Shown here: positions 44,300 to 51,753 of the stretch, piece by piece
Position numbering within the stretch: the first letter of the stretch is position 1
Layout: every line of letters starts with the position of its first letter
NCBI RefSeq assembly: GCF_007655005.1
Contig: NZ_SZVW01000004.1
Location: forward strand, 62,001-126,000
Origin: Streptomyces tibetensis
GTDB taxonomy: Bacteria; Actinomycetota; Actinomycetes; Streptomycetales; Streptomycetaceae
DNA: 64,000 nucleotides
Direction of reading: 5' to 3'
The notes under the pieces: generated by a model
Database searches by the model: none
Told to the model about the DNA's origin: nothing
What the model saw: only the letters and a program-made list of their open reading frames with translations
Translations under genes and position numbers: made by a program

Positions 44300-44731
44300 A
44301 TGCGACGCGCCCTGGACGAGGCCGCCGAGGCCGTCCGGGGCGGGGACGTCCCCGTCGGCGCCGTCGTCCTGGCCCCGGACGGCACGACCCTGCTCGCGGC
44401 CGGCCACAACGAACGCGAGGCCGGCGGCGACCCCACGGCCCACGCGGAACTGCTCGCCCTGCGGCGGGCCGCGGCCGCCCTCGGCGTGTGGCGGCTGACC
44501 GGCTGCACCCTCGTGGTGACGCTGGAGCCCTGCACGATGTGCGCGGGCGCGATCCAGCAGTCCCGCGTCGACCGGCTCGTCTACGGCGCCCGCGACGAGA
44601 AGGCCGGCGCGGCAGGATCCCTCTGGGACCTCGTCCGCGACCGGCGGCTCAACCACCGGCCCGAGGTGATCGAGGGCGTGCTCGCCGAGGAGTGCGCCGG
44701 GCTGCTCACCGAGTTCTTCCGCGGCCGATGA
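44300..44731 (+). CDS. tadA: tRNA(adenine34) deaminase TadA
   Basis: Deaminates A34 to inosine in tRNA-Arg(ACG). Zinc and catalytic residues: His48 and Glu50 in PTAHAELLAL, Cys78 and Cys81 in LEPCTMCAGA. ATG 44300 gives 143 aa, but the reading frame continues upstream as GPDPVRDPWRPA to a CTG at 44240 that touches the preceding stop; related proteins often include a DPWR segment, so the true start may be that CTG or another non-ATG codon. Confidence 0.93.
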   Translation: MRRALDEAAEAVRGGDVPVGAVVLAPDGTTLLAAGHNEREAGGDPTAHAELLALRRAAAALGVWRLTGCTLVVTLEPCTMCAGAIQQSRVDRLVYGARDEKAGAAGSLWDLVRDRRLNHRPEVIEGVLAEECAGLLTEFFRGR

Positions 44732-44776
44732 ATACCGATTTCAAAGCAGGCGGCTCCTTGCTGTAAGGTCTCCCTC

Positions 44777-44861
44777 GGTAGCGTGTCCGAGCGGCCGAAG
44801 GAGCTCGCCTCGAAAGCGAGTGTGGCGCAAGTCACCGAGGGTTCAAATCCCTCCGCTACCG
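44777..44861 (+). tRNA. tRNA-Ser (anticodon CGA)
   Basis: Class II tRNA: GGTAGCG/CGCTACC acceptor, CTCGC/GCGAG anticodon stem around CTCGAAA (CGA), variable arm GTGTGGCGCAAGTCACC, T arm GAGGG/CCCTC. Discriminator G; only CA follows, so CCA is not fully encoded. Its 3' 55 bases recur exactly at 47452. Confidence 0.97.
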
Positions 44862-44867
44862 CAGGTA

Positions 44868-44904
44868 GATGAGGGGCCCGGTCCGTTGGACCGGGCCCCT
44901 CATC
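44868..44904 (+). terminator. Terminator after tRNA-Ser(CGA)
   Basis: 17-bp perfect stem GATGAGGGGCCCGGTCC (44868-44884) with 44888-44904, loop GTT. Being inside the element it was probably supplied by the element. Confidence 0.85.
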
Positions 44905-44998
44905 GGCTTCCGTCTCAGTTTCCGTCTCAGTCGGCGCTCTCCGATCCTGTAATGGAATCCAGCTGCCGACGCCTAATGCCACCTTCTACCCTGCGTAG

Positions 44999-45688
44999 AT
45001 GGATCGTGACTGGATGCATCAGCGACTTGAAGTCTTCGACGAGCTGGCCGGCAAGTATCTCGCCTCCCGCAAGATTGACGGCCTCGGGGACGCGTCGCTT
45101 CATGAGCAGCTGCACAGGGCCGAACCCACGATCAACCAGATCTTGAGGTGTCTGGATCCCCAGCTATCCATCGACCTTGACCAGTCGCCATACCTCGCTA
45201 AGAACCACGCCAGTCGCGCCCTGGGCATCCTCGAAGACATGGACGACTGGGCAGCTCGGCTGACACCTGACGCCCCGTCACTTCCGGCTGACCAGTTTCA
45301 TCCCTGGGTGTGGGATGCGGCTCGCACTTTCTGGGAGTCCAAGCACTACAGGGCAGCAGTCCATGCCTCCGCAACGTCGATCAACGCCCATCTCCAGAAC
45401 AAACTCGGCCGGCGCGACCTCTCAGACGTCAAGCTTGTTCAAGAAGCATTCAGCGACAAGCCGCCGGAGCCCGGAAAGCCACGGCTCCGGACACCAGGTG
45501 ATCCGACCGACATCGGTGTCCAGACGCGTCAGCGCGGTGCGCTGCTGCTTGGCCAGGGAGCGTTTTCCGCCCTTCGGAATCCGGCCGCGCATGAGACGGG
45601 GGACCTGCCAGAACAGGAAGCGTTGGAGCAGTTGGCCACGCTCAGCGTCGTCGCGCGACTCATTGATCAATGCAACGTGGTCGCGTAA
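44999..45688 (+). CDS. TIGR02391 (Ymh-type) family protein
   Basis: 229 aa, helical. The C-terminal half has the family pattern WDAARTFWESKHYRAAVHAS, LVQEAFS, then GALLLGQGAFSALRNPAAHE and EALEQLATLSVVARLIDQCN. Such proteins are common in genomic islands, are HEPN-like in appearance (RNPAAHE helix) and are suspected in phage exclusion, but activity is unproven. There is no ribosome site; TACCCT about 10 bp before ATG suggests a leaderless transcript. A/T content is visibly higher than in flanking core genes. Confidence 0.78.
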   Translation: MDRDWMHQRLEVFDELAGKYLASRKIDGLGDASLHEQLHRAEPTINQILRCLDPQLSIDLDQSPYLAKNHASRALGILEDMDDWAARLTPDAPSLPADQFHPWVWDAARTFWESKHYRAAVHASATSINAHLQNKLGRRDLSDVKLVQEAFSDKPPEPGKPRLRTPGDPTDIGVQTRQRGALLLGQGAFSALRNPAAHETGDLPEQEALEQLATLSVVARLIDQCNVVA

Positions 45689-45729
45689 CCCGGCTGGGGG
45701 CAGGCCGTTAGGGGCCCGCCCCCACTGGC

Positions 45730-45984
45730 TTACTTGACCGGTACGAGCGCCCCGGCGGCCCCGTCGTCGCCGTCCGGTCCGTCTGCGGCCGACTTCCAGA
45801 TGAGTCCGTCGACCTGTCGAGCGACGTCGTTGCGGACGGAGTCCACCATGTGTTGGTACCGCGCGGCCATGGCCGTGGTGGACCAGCCCATGAGTCCCAT
45901 GACGGCCCGCTCGGAGACGCCGAGGATGAGCAGGACCGTGGCGGCGGTGTGGCGGGCGTCGTGCAGGCGGCCGTCTCGGACGCG
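45730..45984 (-). pseudogene. Tyrosine integrase C-terminal fragment
   Basis: The last 84 codons of an integrase: GRLHDARHTAATVLLILGVS with the His-x-x-Arg box, GLMGWSTTAMAARYQHMVDS with the nucleophilic Tyr, then an Asp/Gly-rich tail to TAA at 45730. Everything before RVRDGRLHDA is missing: the sequence switches at about 45984 into the kinase fragment on the other strand. The surviving catalytic block is nearly identical in type to the remnant near 18330. Confidence 0.85.
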
Positions 45985-46379
45985 TGGACTTCCCCCGGGG
46001 CGTCTTCCCCACCCTTGAGCGGCCCGTCCTCGAAGACGTGGCGGCCGACCTCCGGGAGCAGCTCAAGGCAGGGCACGATGTCGTCGTTGATCACGTCTTC
46101 TGGACCCCCGAGGACCGGGCTAATTGGCGAGCGATCGCCGCCGACGCCAGCGCGACTCCGGTACTCGTCTACCTGGCGGCCAGCCATGACGAGCTGTGGG
46201 CGAGGATCAGCAAGCGCAATGAGTTCCACGCGAACGATCCCAACTCGATCTACTTCTCGGAGAGCGACCTACAGCGGTACCGCACTCGTTTCATCCCGCC
46301 TCAGGCAGACGAACCACACCTGCTCTACGAGGGCGACCCTGCGACCGTGATCGCAGCTCTTGAGGGCTCCCGCTCGTGA
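45984..46379 (+). pseudogene. AAA_33/zeta-like kinase, N-terminally truncated
   Basis: 131 codons: DVAADLREQLKAGHDVVVDH, VFWTPEDRANWRAIAADASA, VLVYLAASHDELWARISKRN, then YRTRFIPPQADEPH. These are the second half of small P-loop kinases of the AAA_33 group. The Walker A half is absent because the gene begins at the junction with the integrase fragment. GTG 45984 is in frame but accidental. Probably inactive. Confidence 0.75.
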
Positions 46380-46404
46380 CACTTGAGAATCTATCGTCGG
46401 TCGC

Positions 46405-47292
46405 GTGAGTGACTTCAGCCCTGGTGCCCCTCTGTGCAAGCTGCTGTTCGGTCGCGCGACGAGCTGTGCGTACCCCGATTGCTCAGAGCCCTTGGTTGAG
46501 GAGCATCGAGGACTGCTGAGTATCAACGTGGAGGTGGCTCACATCCGCGCGGAGAAGCCTGGGGGGCCGCGGTTCGATGCGAACTTCATCGAGGTCAACA
46601 GCGAGCCGAACCTGGTGCTTCTGTGTCACAAGCATCACAAGTGGGTCGACCGCCACCCGGACGCCTACCCCACCGAAGAATTGCTGATCTGGAAAGAACG
46701 TCAGGCGGCCCAGGGCCGTGGTGGCGGTCTGAGTGCAGAACAGCTAGATCAGGTCGTCAAGGCGTTCACGACGCCGAAGGCCGAGGCGGAGGCGGTCGGC
46801 ATGATCAGCGCCGGGGGCGAGAACATCGTATCCAAGATCGAACACCTCCCGGAGTTCCAGCTGCTGAACGCCGACCCCGAAGCGCGATACCTCGGCGTGC
46901 GCATCTCCAACGTGGGGGCAATCGGGTTCGGGGTCGATGCCGTCGGCTATGAGATCGACATCCACGCGCCGGCCCCGCTGGTCTACGGCTTCCCTGCCGA
47001 GCACATCCGCCACCAACCACCGAGGCGGCTGGAGCCACAGACGAACGCGGTCTGGATTGTCGACCCTGAAGTGGTCTGCAACGGCATCAGACTCGTGATG
47101 AAGACGGTGAAGGTGTACGTCCCTGCGCGGTTCCGTGCGTTCGGCCACCTCGGTTCCGGAGGTCGAGTACTCGGGCCGTGGGTGTCCGCTCTGTACCTCC
47201 CTATCTGGAGGGACCAAGTAACTCAGGAGTGGCTGGACGGCTTCGCGGCACAAGCGGAGCAGACGCGCGCGAAACTTCGACCGAAACCTTAA
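46405..47292 (+). CDS. HNH-nuclease-like protein with unknown C-terminal domain
   Basis: 295 aa, GTG 46405. The N-terminal 110 residues look like an HNH fold with a zinc knuckle: CAYPDCSEPLVEEHRG, VEVAHIRAEKPGGPRFD, NLVLLCHKHHKWVDRHP, then YPTEELLIWKERQAAQG. This is the form often fused to sensor domains in phage-defence effectors. Residues about 125-295 (LNADPEARYLGVRISNVGAI, EIDIHAPAPLVYGF, VKVYVPARFRAFGHLG) form a beta-rich domain I cannot place. It is the only intact apparent effector of the tRNA-Ser(CGA) island. Confidence 0.72.
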   Translation: MSDFSPGAPLCKLLFGRATSCAYPDCSEPLVEEHRGLLSINVEVAHIRAEKPGGPRFDANFIEVNSEPNLVLLCHKHHKWVDRHPDAYPTEELLIWKERQAAQGRGGGLSAEQLDQVVKAFTTPKAEAEAVGMISAGGENIVSKIEHLPEFQLLNADPEARYLGVRISNVGAIGFGVDAVGYEIDIHAPAPLVYGFPAEHIRHQPPRRLEPQTNAVWIVDPEVVCNGIRLVMKTVKVYVPARFRAFGHLGSGGRVLGPWVSALYLPIWRDQVTQEWLDGFAAQAEQTRAKLRPKP

Positions 47293-47451
47293 GAAGAGGA
47301 ACGTGCAGGTCAGCCGGGCGGTGCTCCGTCTCAGTTTCCGTCTCATTCAGCCTCGGTCGGGGCCGTCCAAAGTGGTTCACACGGCGGGCGAGGAAGCCGG
47401 AATGAACGAGGTGGAACGGCTCTGAATGCCTGTCTGACCAGCACGAACAGA

Positions 47452-47506
47452 CCTCGAAAGCGAGTGTGGCGCAAGTCACCGAGGGTTCAAATCCCTCCGC
47501 TACCGC
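47452..47506. repeat. attR: exact 55-bp copy of the tRNA-Ser(CGA) 3' part
   Basis: CCTCGAAAGCGAGTGTGG through CCTCCGCTACCGC is identical to 44808-44862. It covers the anticodon loop to the acceptor 3' strand, the usual crossover segment of tRNA-specific integrases. No 5' half is present, so no tRNA is made here. Confidence 0.95.
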
Positions 47507-47513
47507 TTGTGGA

Positions 47514-47546
47514 CGAAGGGTCCGGCTCATTGAGCCGGACCCTTCG
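47514..47546 (+). terminator. Original chromosomal terminator of tRNA-Ser(CGA)
   Basis: 15-bp stem CGAAGGGTCCGGCTC (47514-47528) with 47532-47546, loop ATT, in the same relative position to the att copy as a normal tRNA terminator. Probably belonged to the tRNA before insertion. Confidence 0.75.
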
Positions 47547-47590
47547 CGCGTCTCCGCCTCTTCTCACCTCCCGGTCTGCTGGGCGAACTG

Positions 47591-47690
47591 CTACCACGCA
47601 ACGATCTTGGGCTTGGACGTGTAGCCGTTGATGCCCTCTACCCACGAGGCGAGCGCCGCCGAAGCAGGCTGTGCCGGGCCGCCGTGATCG
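47591..47690 (-). pseudogene. C-terminal fragment of an unidentified gene
   Basis: The reverse strand reads AQPASAALASWVEGINGYTS then KPKIVAW and a TAG at 47591. It looks like the end of a real protein but has no start; upstream it runs into short repeats (TTCGTG(C/T)GATC three times, 47690-47740). Identity unknown. The rest of 47547-47773 shows no gene. Confidence 0.35.
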
Positions 47691-47773
47691 TCGTGCGATC
47701 AGGCCCTTCGTGTGATCGGACCTTCGTGCGATCATGTGCGCTGCATGGGACGCCAGTGACATGGGAGGCCGCG

Positions 47774-47950
47774 ATGGCGGTGAACGCGAAGAAGGTCGCC
47801 GTCTACGTCGTCGTGGTCTTCGTGATGTACGTGATCGTCACGGACCCGAAGAAGGCCGCCGACTACGTCCAGATAGGGTTCCAGGGCATATCGGACGCCG
47901 CCGGGGCTCTCGGCGATTTCGCTACGTGGGTTGCGAACGGAGCAAAGTGA
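47774..47950 (+). CDS. Small single-pass membrane protein, 58 aa
   Basis: AVNAKKVAVYVVVVFVMYVI is a membrane helix, followed by DPKKAADYVQIGFQGISDAA. GGGAGG lies before ATG 47774. Its stop overlaps the next ATG by one base, so it is co-translated with the Dabb protein. Conserved in streptomycetes; role unknown. Confidence 0.75.
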   Translation: MAVNAKKVAVYVVVVFVMYVIVTDPKKAADYVQIGFQGISDAAGALGDFATWVANGAK

Positions 47951-48243
47951 TGATCCGCCACCTGGTGCTCTTCAAGCTCAACGAGGGCGTCGAGCGCGAC
48001 GACCCCCGGGTCGTGAAGGGCGTCGAGGCCTTCCGCGCGCTCGGCGACAAGATCCCGGAGCTCCGCTTCTGGGAGCTCGGCTGGAACGTCAGCGACCGTC
48101 CCATCGCCTACGACTTCGCCATCAACTCGGCCTGCGACGACGCGGACGCGCTGCGGCGATACGTGGAGCACCCGGACCACCAGGCCGGGGTCGCGCTGTG
48201 GCGGGAGTTCGCCACGTGGGTGATCGCTGACTACGAGTTCTGA
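47950..48243 (+). CDS. Dabb (stress-responsive A/B barrel) family protein
   Basis: 97 aa, ferredoxin-like dimeric barrel: IRHLVLFKLNEGVERDDPRV, GWNVSDRPIAYDFAINSACD, then LRRYVEHPDHQAGVALWREF. Family proteins are small stress-associated or cyclase-like; the substrate here is unknown. Followed by a strong terminator. Confidence 0.88.
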   Translation: MIRHLVLFKLNEGVERDDPRVVKGVEAFRALGDKIPELRFWELGWNVSDRPIAYDFAINSACDDADALRRYVEHPDHQAGVALWREFATWVIADYEF

Positions 48244-48269
48244 GACCGGCTCCGAGACCGGCCGCTTCC

Positions 48270-48294
48270 GCCCCCTGTCGCTTCGACAGGGGGC
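48270..48294 (+). terminator. Terminator after the Dabb gene
   Basis: 11-bp stem GCCCCCTGTCG (48270-48280) with CGACAGGGGGC (48284-48294), loop CTT, followed by TCTTCC. Confidence 0.85.
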
Positions 48295-48398
48295 TCTTCC
48301 GTTGGACGAGTTGATTCATGCGGCTTTCATCACTCAACACGTAGTTATGGGGTGCTTGCACACAGAGTGCATGTCTTGTGATGCTATGACCGCTTTTG

Positions 48399-49412
48399 AT
48401 GGAAGAGTTGGCGGATCAGGACGATGACGAGGTGGAGTTGACCGTGCTGGCCAGTACCGCACCTCAGGCACCGTCCCCTCAAGCGCCACCCTCGTCCCCT
48501 CAAGCGTCACCCTCGTCCCCCCAGGCACCGCCCACGCCCCCTCAAGCCTCGGCCCCTGAGGGAGCGCCCCCTCAGGGAGCGCCTCCCCAGGGAGCACCCC
48601 CTCAGGCGGCATCGCCGGAAGGCGCTCCGGCCGCGCCCCAGCGGAGCAGCCGCGGCGCCGACACCCGGGCCCTCACCCAGGTCCTCTTCGCACAGCTCAA
48701 GGAGCTCCAGCCGGGCACCCCGGAGCACGACCGCGTACGCGGGGCGCTCATCGAGGCCAACCTCCCGCTCGTGCGCTACGCGGCCGCCCGGTTCCGCTCC
48801 CGCAACGAGCCGATGGAGGACGTCGTCCAGGTCGGCACGATCGGGCTCATCAACGCCATCGACCGCTTCGACCCGGACCGGGGCGTGCAGTTCCCGACGT
48901 TCGCGATGCCGACCGTCGTGGGCGAGATCAAGCGGTACTTCCGCGACAACGTCCGCACCGTGCACGTGCCGCGTCGGCTGCACGAGCTGTGGGTGCAGGT
49001 CAACAGCGCGACGGAGGACCTGACGACGTCCTTCGGACGTACACCGACGACCGCTGAGATCGCCGAGCGGCTGCGCATCACCGAGGACGAGGTGCTGTCC
49101 TGCATCGAGGCCGGGCGGTCGTACCACGCGACCTCCCTGGAGGCCGCGCAGGAGGGCGACGGGCTGCCGGGGCTGCTGGACCGGCTCGGCTACGAGGATC
49201 CCGCCCTGGACGGTGTGGAGCACCGGGACCTCGTCCGGCATCTGCTCGTCCAGCTGCCCGAGCGGGAGCAGCGGATCCTGCTGCTGCGGTACTACAGCAA
49301 TCTCACGCAGTCCCAGATCTCCGCGGAGCTCGGCGTCTCACAGATGCACGTGTCGCGGCTACTCGCGCGTAGCTTTCAACGATTGCGGTCTGCGAACCGT
49401 ATCGACGCGTAA
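48399..49412 (+). CDS. sigF: RNA polymerase sigma factor, SigB/SigF family (SigF-like)
   Basis: About 337 aa. Region 2: [40 protein letters not shown]. Region 3: [19 protein letters not shown]. Region 4: [20 protein letters not shown] with the [23 protein letters not shown]. The N-terminus (residues about 20-80) is an unusual Pro/Ala/Gln-rich extension with [14 protein letters not shown] repeats. ATG 48399 (or TTG 48396) has no clear ribosome site. In S. coelicolor the sporulation factor sigF lies beside sigN as here; the symbol rests on that order and similarity. Probably under anti-sigma control. Confidence 0.85.
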   Translation: MEELADQDDDEVELTVLASTAPQAPSPQAPPSSPQASPSSPQAPPTPPQASAPEGAPPQGAPPQGAPPQAASPEGAPAAPQRSSRGADTRALTQVLFAQLKELQPGTPEHDRVRGALIEANLPLVRYAAARFRSRNEPMEDVVQVGTIGLINAIDRFDPDRGVQFPTFAMPTVVGEIKRYFRDNVRTVHVPRRLHELWVQVNSATEDLTTSFGRTPTTAEIAERLRITEDEVLSCIEAGRSYHATSLEAAQEGDGLPGLLDRLGYEDPALDGVEHRDLVRHLLVQLPEREQRILLLRYYSNLTQSQISAELGVSQMHVSRLLARSFQRLRSANRIDA

Positions 49413-49534
49413 CCGCAAACGTGAGCGAGAGGTCACCGCGGGGAGGGAATCGCCCATCAGGGCCGTTCCCGGCGGTTGAGAGCCGATAAGCCGTCAGACC
49501 CCTTGTTTGCAGGGCGTATTCGCGTCTCAGATGT

Positions 49535-49569
49535 CGACATGTCACTACAGCGTGTTGCCGACATGTGAC
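49535..49569. promoter_or_regulatory. Direct repeat upstream of the sigN-like gene
   Basis: CGACATGTCAC (49535-49545) and CGACATGTGAC (49559-49569), 24 bp apart (just over two helical turns), in the 268-bp gap before 49681. Likely binding site for a regulator of the second sigma gene; protein unknown. The rest of the gap (49413-49534) shows no gene. Confidence 0.5.
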
Positions 49570-49680
49570 ATTCTGCGGGAAGCGCGTTTGCCGGAGCTTC
49601 GGCTCCGGTATTCAGGTGAAGGCTGCGTTCCTCAGACGGGAGCGTCCGCCGCGACCGTCCCGCGACCCAAAGGGGGTGGC

Positions 49681-50583
49681 ATGTCCGCAGAACAGGGCAG
49701 CTCGAAGGTGCTCACGCTCGCGGAGAGCGAGTCAGCTCCCCATGCTCTCGACTCACTCGGCTCCATCGATGAGGCTCCGGCCCTCGTGGCCGAGCCCGTC
49801 CCGGTCCTTCCGACCGCGGGCCCCATCGACACCCGCACCCTGTCCCGCTCCCTGTTCCTGCGGCTGGCCGCGCTCGACGAGGACAGCCCCGAGCGTGCGT
49901 ACGTCCGTGACACGCTCATCGAGCTCAATCTCCCGCTCGTGCGGTACGCCGCCGCGCGGTTCCGGTCCCGGAACGAGCCGATGGAGGACATCGTCCAGGT
50001 CGGCACGATCGGGCTGATCAAGGCGATCGACCGGTTCGACTGCGAACGGGGCGTGGAGTTCCCGACGTTCGCGATGCCGACGGTGGTCGGGGAGATCAAG
50101 CGGTTCTTCCGGGACACGTCCTGGTCGGTGCGGGTGCCGCGCCGGCTGCAGGAGCTGCGGCTCGCTCTGACCAAGGCCAGCGACGAGCTCTCGCAGAAGC
50201 TGGACCGGTCGCCGACGGTGGCCGAACTGGCCGCTGTGCTCGGGGTGTCCGAGGAGGACGTCGTCGACGGGCTGGCGGTGGGGAACGCGTACACCGCGTC
50301 CTCGCTGGACTCGCCGGCGCCGGAGGACGACGGTGGCGAGGGGTCGCTGGCGGACCGGCTGGGGTACGAGGACACCGCGCTGGAGGGTGTGGAGTACCGG
50401 GAGTCGCTGAAGCCGCTGCTGGCGAAGCTGCCGCCCCGTGAGCGGCGGATCATCATGCTGCGGTTCTTCGCGAACATGACCCAGTCGCAGATCGGTGAGG
50501 AGGTCGGCATCTCGCAGATGCACGTCTCCCGGCTGCTGACCCGGACGCTGTCGCAGCTCCGGGAAGGCCTGATCTCGGACTGA
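49681..50583 (+). CDS. sigN: RNA polymerase sigma factor, SigB/SigF family (SigN-like)
   Basis: 300 aa, paralogue of the preceding factor. Region 2 ([40 protein letters not shown]) is almost the same; region 4 is [20 protein letters not shown] and [20 protein letters not shown]. The N-terminal 50 residues are unrelated to those of its neighbour. ATG 49681 follows AAAGGGGGTGG. Probably a stress or developmental factor; symbol by synteny with the streptomycete sigF-sigN pair. Confidence 0.85.
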   Translation: MSAEQGSSKVLTLAESESAPHALDSLGSIDEAPALVAEPVPVLPTAGPIDTRTLSRSLFLRLAALDEDSPERAYVRDTLIELNLPLVRYAAARFRSRNEPMEDIVQVGTIGLIKAIDRFDCERGVEFPTFAMPTVVGEIKRFFRDTSWSVRVPRRLQELRLALTKASDELSQKLDRSPTVAELAAVLGVSEEDVVDGLAVGNAYTASSLDSPAPEDDGGEGSLADRLGYEDTALEGVEYRESLKPLLAKLPPRERRIIMLRFFANMTQSQIGEEVGISQMHVSRLLTRTLSQLREGLISD

Positions 50584-50681
50584 GCGAGTCCAGACGGGCC
50601 TGCGGGGTCTGAGGCCTGAGGTCTGAGGTCTGAGATCTCGCGGAGTCTGACGGGACCTCGCGGAGTCTGGCGGAGGGCTGG

Positions 50682-50704
50682 GGCGCGGCCGTTCAGGCCG
50701 CGCC
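50682..50704 (+). terminator. Terminator after the sigN-like gene
   Basis: 9-bp stem GGCGCGGCC/GGCCGCGCC (50682-50690 with 50696-50704), loop GTTCA. Upstream (50605-50675) GAGGTCTGAG and CTCGCGGAGTCTG are repeated two to three times. The remaining sequence to 50838 has no gene. Confidence 0.7.
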
Positions 50705-50838
50705 GTATGCCTGTGCCGGTTCGGTGGGGGTGCGGATGCTTCGCCTGATGCCGGGTGCGGGTCGGGGCCGCGCCGGGTTGCGGACCCACCCGGCCTCAGC
50801 CGTTACGCCCCGCTACCTGAAAACAGCAGCCGTGGGCG

Positions 50839-51036
50839 TTACGCCAGCGCCAGCCAAGCCACCGCTGCGATGACCGCTACGGCGACGACCACGCCGAGGA
50901 TGAGGCCGATGCGCGGGCCGCTGCTGGTGGGTGCCGCCGCCTGACGGCCCTGCGGGGCCTCGTCGACGAACGCGCGGAACATCTGGGTGCTGCCGGCGGG
51001 GTCGTGATTGCCCTGCGGGGCCTGGTTGTTAGCCAT
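50839..51036 (-). CDS. Small tail-anchored membrane protein, 65 aa
   Basis: A polar start (ANNQAPQGNHDPAGSTQMFR) and a C-terminal membrane helix (IGLILGVVVAVAVIAAVAWL). ATG 51036; no strong ribosome site. Divergent from the marR operon. Unknown function. Confidence 0.65.
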   Translation of the reverse strand: MANNQAPQGNHDPAGSTQMFRAFVDEAPQGRQAAAPTSSGPRIGLILGVVVAVAVIAAVAWLALA

Positions 51037-51149
51037 GGCCCGAGACCCTAGCGAAAAGGACGGGGCTCCCCAAGTGGGGGTTGAGGTTCCGTTTGGGTCC
51101 GAGTGACCCCTACCGCCGGGCTCGTCACCAGCACATTTACTCCCGCAAT

Positions 51150-51235
51150 ACTTGCCTTTGCCAAGTTTTTGTACCGCACCCCCCTCTTTTATTTGCCTGC
51201 AGCAACCAACAGCTCCTATGGTTGCCCTAAGCAAC
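51150..51235. promoter_or_regulatory. Putative MarR operator cluster
   Basis: Three palindromes precede the marR gene: ACTTGCCTTTGCCAAGT (51150-51166), TTGCCTGCAGCAA (51193-51205) and GTTGCCCTAAGCAAC (51221-51235). The last two share TTGC-N5-GCAA and their centres are 29 bp apart. The final one lies just before the ribosome site GGGAGGGG, suited to autorepression of the MarR-MFS operon. Confidence 0.7.
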
Positions 51236-51251
51236 GAAAGCGGGAGGGGTC

Positions 51252-51740
51252 ATGGCCGAAAAGGCGCAGTACGAAGAGCTGGTCCGCCAGTTCAGCGCCT
51301 TCGGCGCCGTGAAGCGGGAGCTCGGACGGATCATGCCCGCCGAGTGCCCCGGCGGGTCGGCGGCCGTGCTGACCCTGCTGGGCCGCCACGGCGACATGCG
51401 CATGAGCAAGCTCGCCGAGCTGCTCGCGGTGGACATGTCGGTCACCAGCCGCCACGTCGCACACGTCGTGGCCCGGGGCTGGATCGAGCGCTCCCCCGAC
51501 CCGGCGGACAAACGCTCACGCATCCTGCGCCTCACACCCGCGGGCCACACACAGCTCGACGAGCTGTCCCGGCGGACCACCGAGGTCCTCGCCGAGCGCC
51601 TGAGCGACTGGACCGACGAGGAGGTCGGCCAGCTCACGGACCTCATGGCGCGGCTGAGGGAGAGCTTCGACTGCCGTCCCGGGACCCGGGCCGCACCGCC
51701 CGCTTTCGACCAGACCACCCGTACACCCGCAAGCACGTAA
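51252..51740 (+). CDS. MarR-family transcriptional regulator
   Basis: 162 aa winged-helix repressor. DNA-binding helix: MRMSKLAELLAVDMSVTSRH, wing region GWIERSPDPADKRSRILRLT, and C-terminal dimer helices VLAERLSDWTDEEVGQLTDL. GGGAGGGG before ATG 51252. First gene of an operon with the MFS exporter (13-bp gap) and flanked by its likely operators; expected to respond to a drug or phenolic ligand. Confidence 0.93.
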   Translation: MAEKAQYEELVRQFSAFGAVKRELGRIMPAECPGGSAAVLTLLGRHGDMRMSKLAELLAVDMSVTSRHVAHVVARGWIERSPDPADKRSRILRLTPAGHTQLDELSRRTTEVLAERLSDWTDEEVGQLTDLMARLRESFDCRPGTRAAPPAFDQTTRTPAST

Positions 51741-51753
51741 GAAAAGGAAGCCC

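Larger units (their letters stand above)
44808..47506. mobile_element. Remnant integrated element in tRNA-Ser(CGA)
   Basis: Bounded by a perfect 55-bp direct repeat: 44808-44862 (inside the tRNA) and 47452-47506. Contents: a TIGR02391-family gene, an integrase C-terminal fragment, a kinase fragment truncated exactly where the integrase fragment begins, and an HNH-domain gene. TTTCCGTCTCAG-type sequence, which on the reverse strand encodes the Glu-Thr tail common in such integrases, is present at both ends (near 44910 and 47325), suggesting more than one integration at this site. Transfer and replication genes are gone. Confidence 0.82.
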
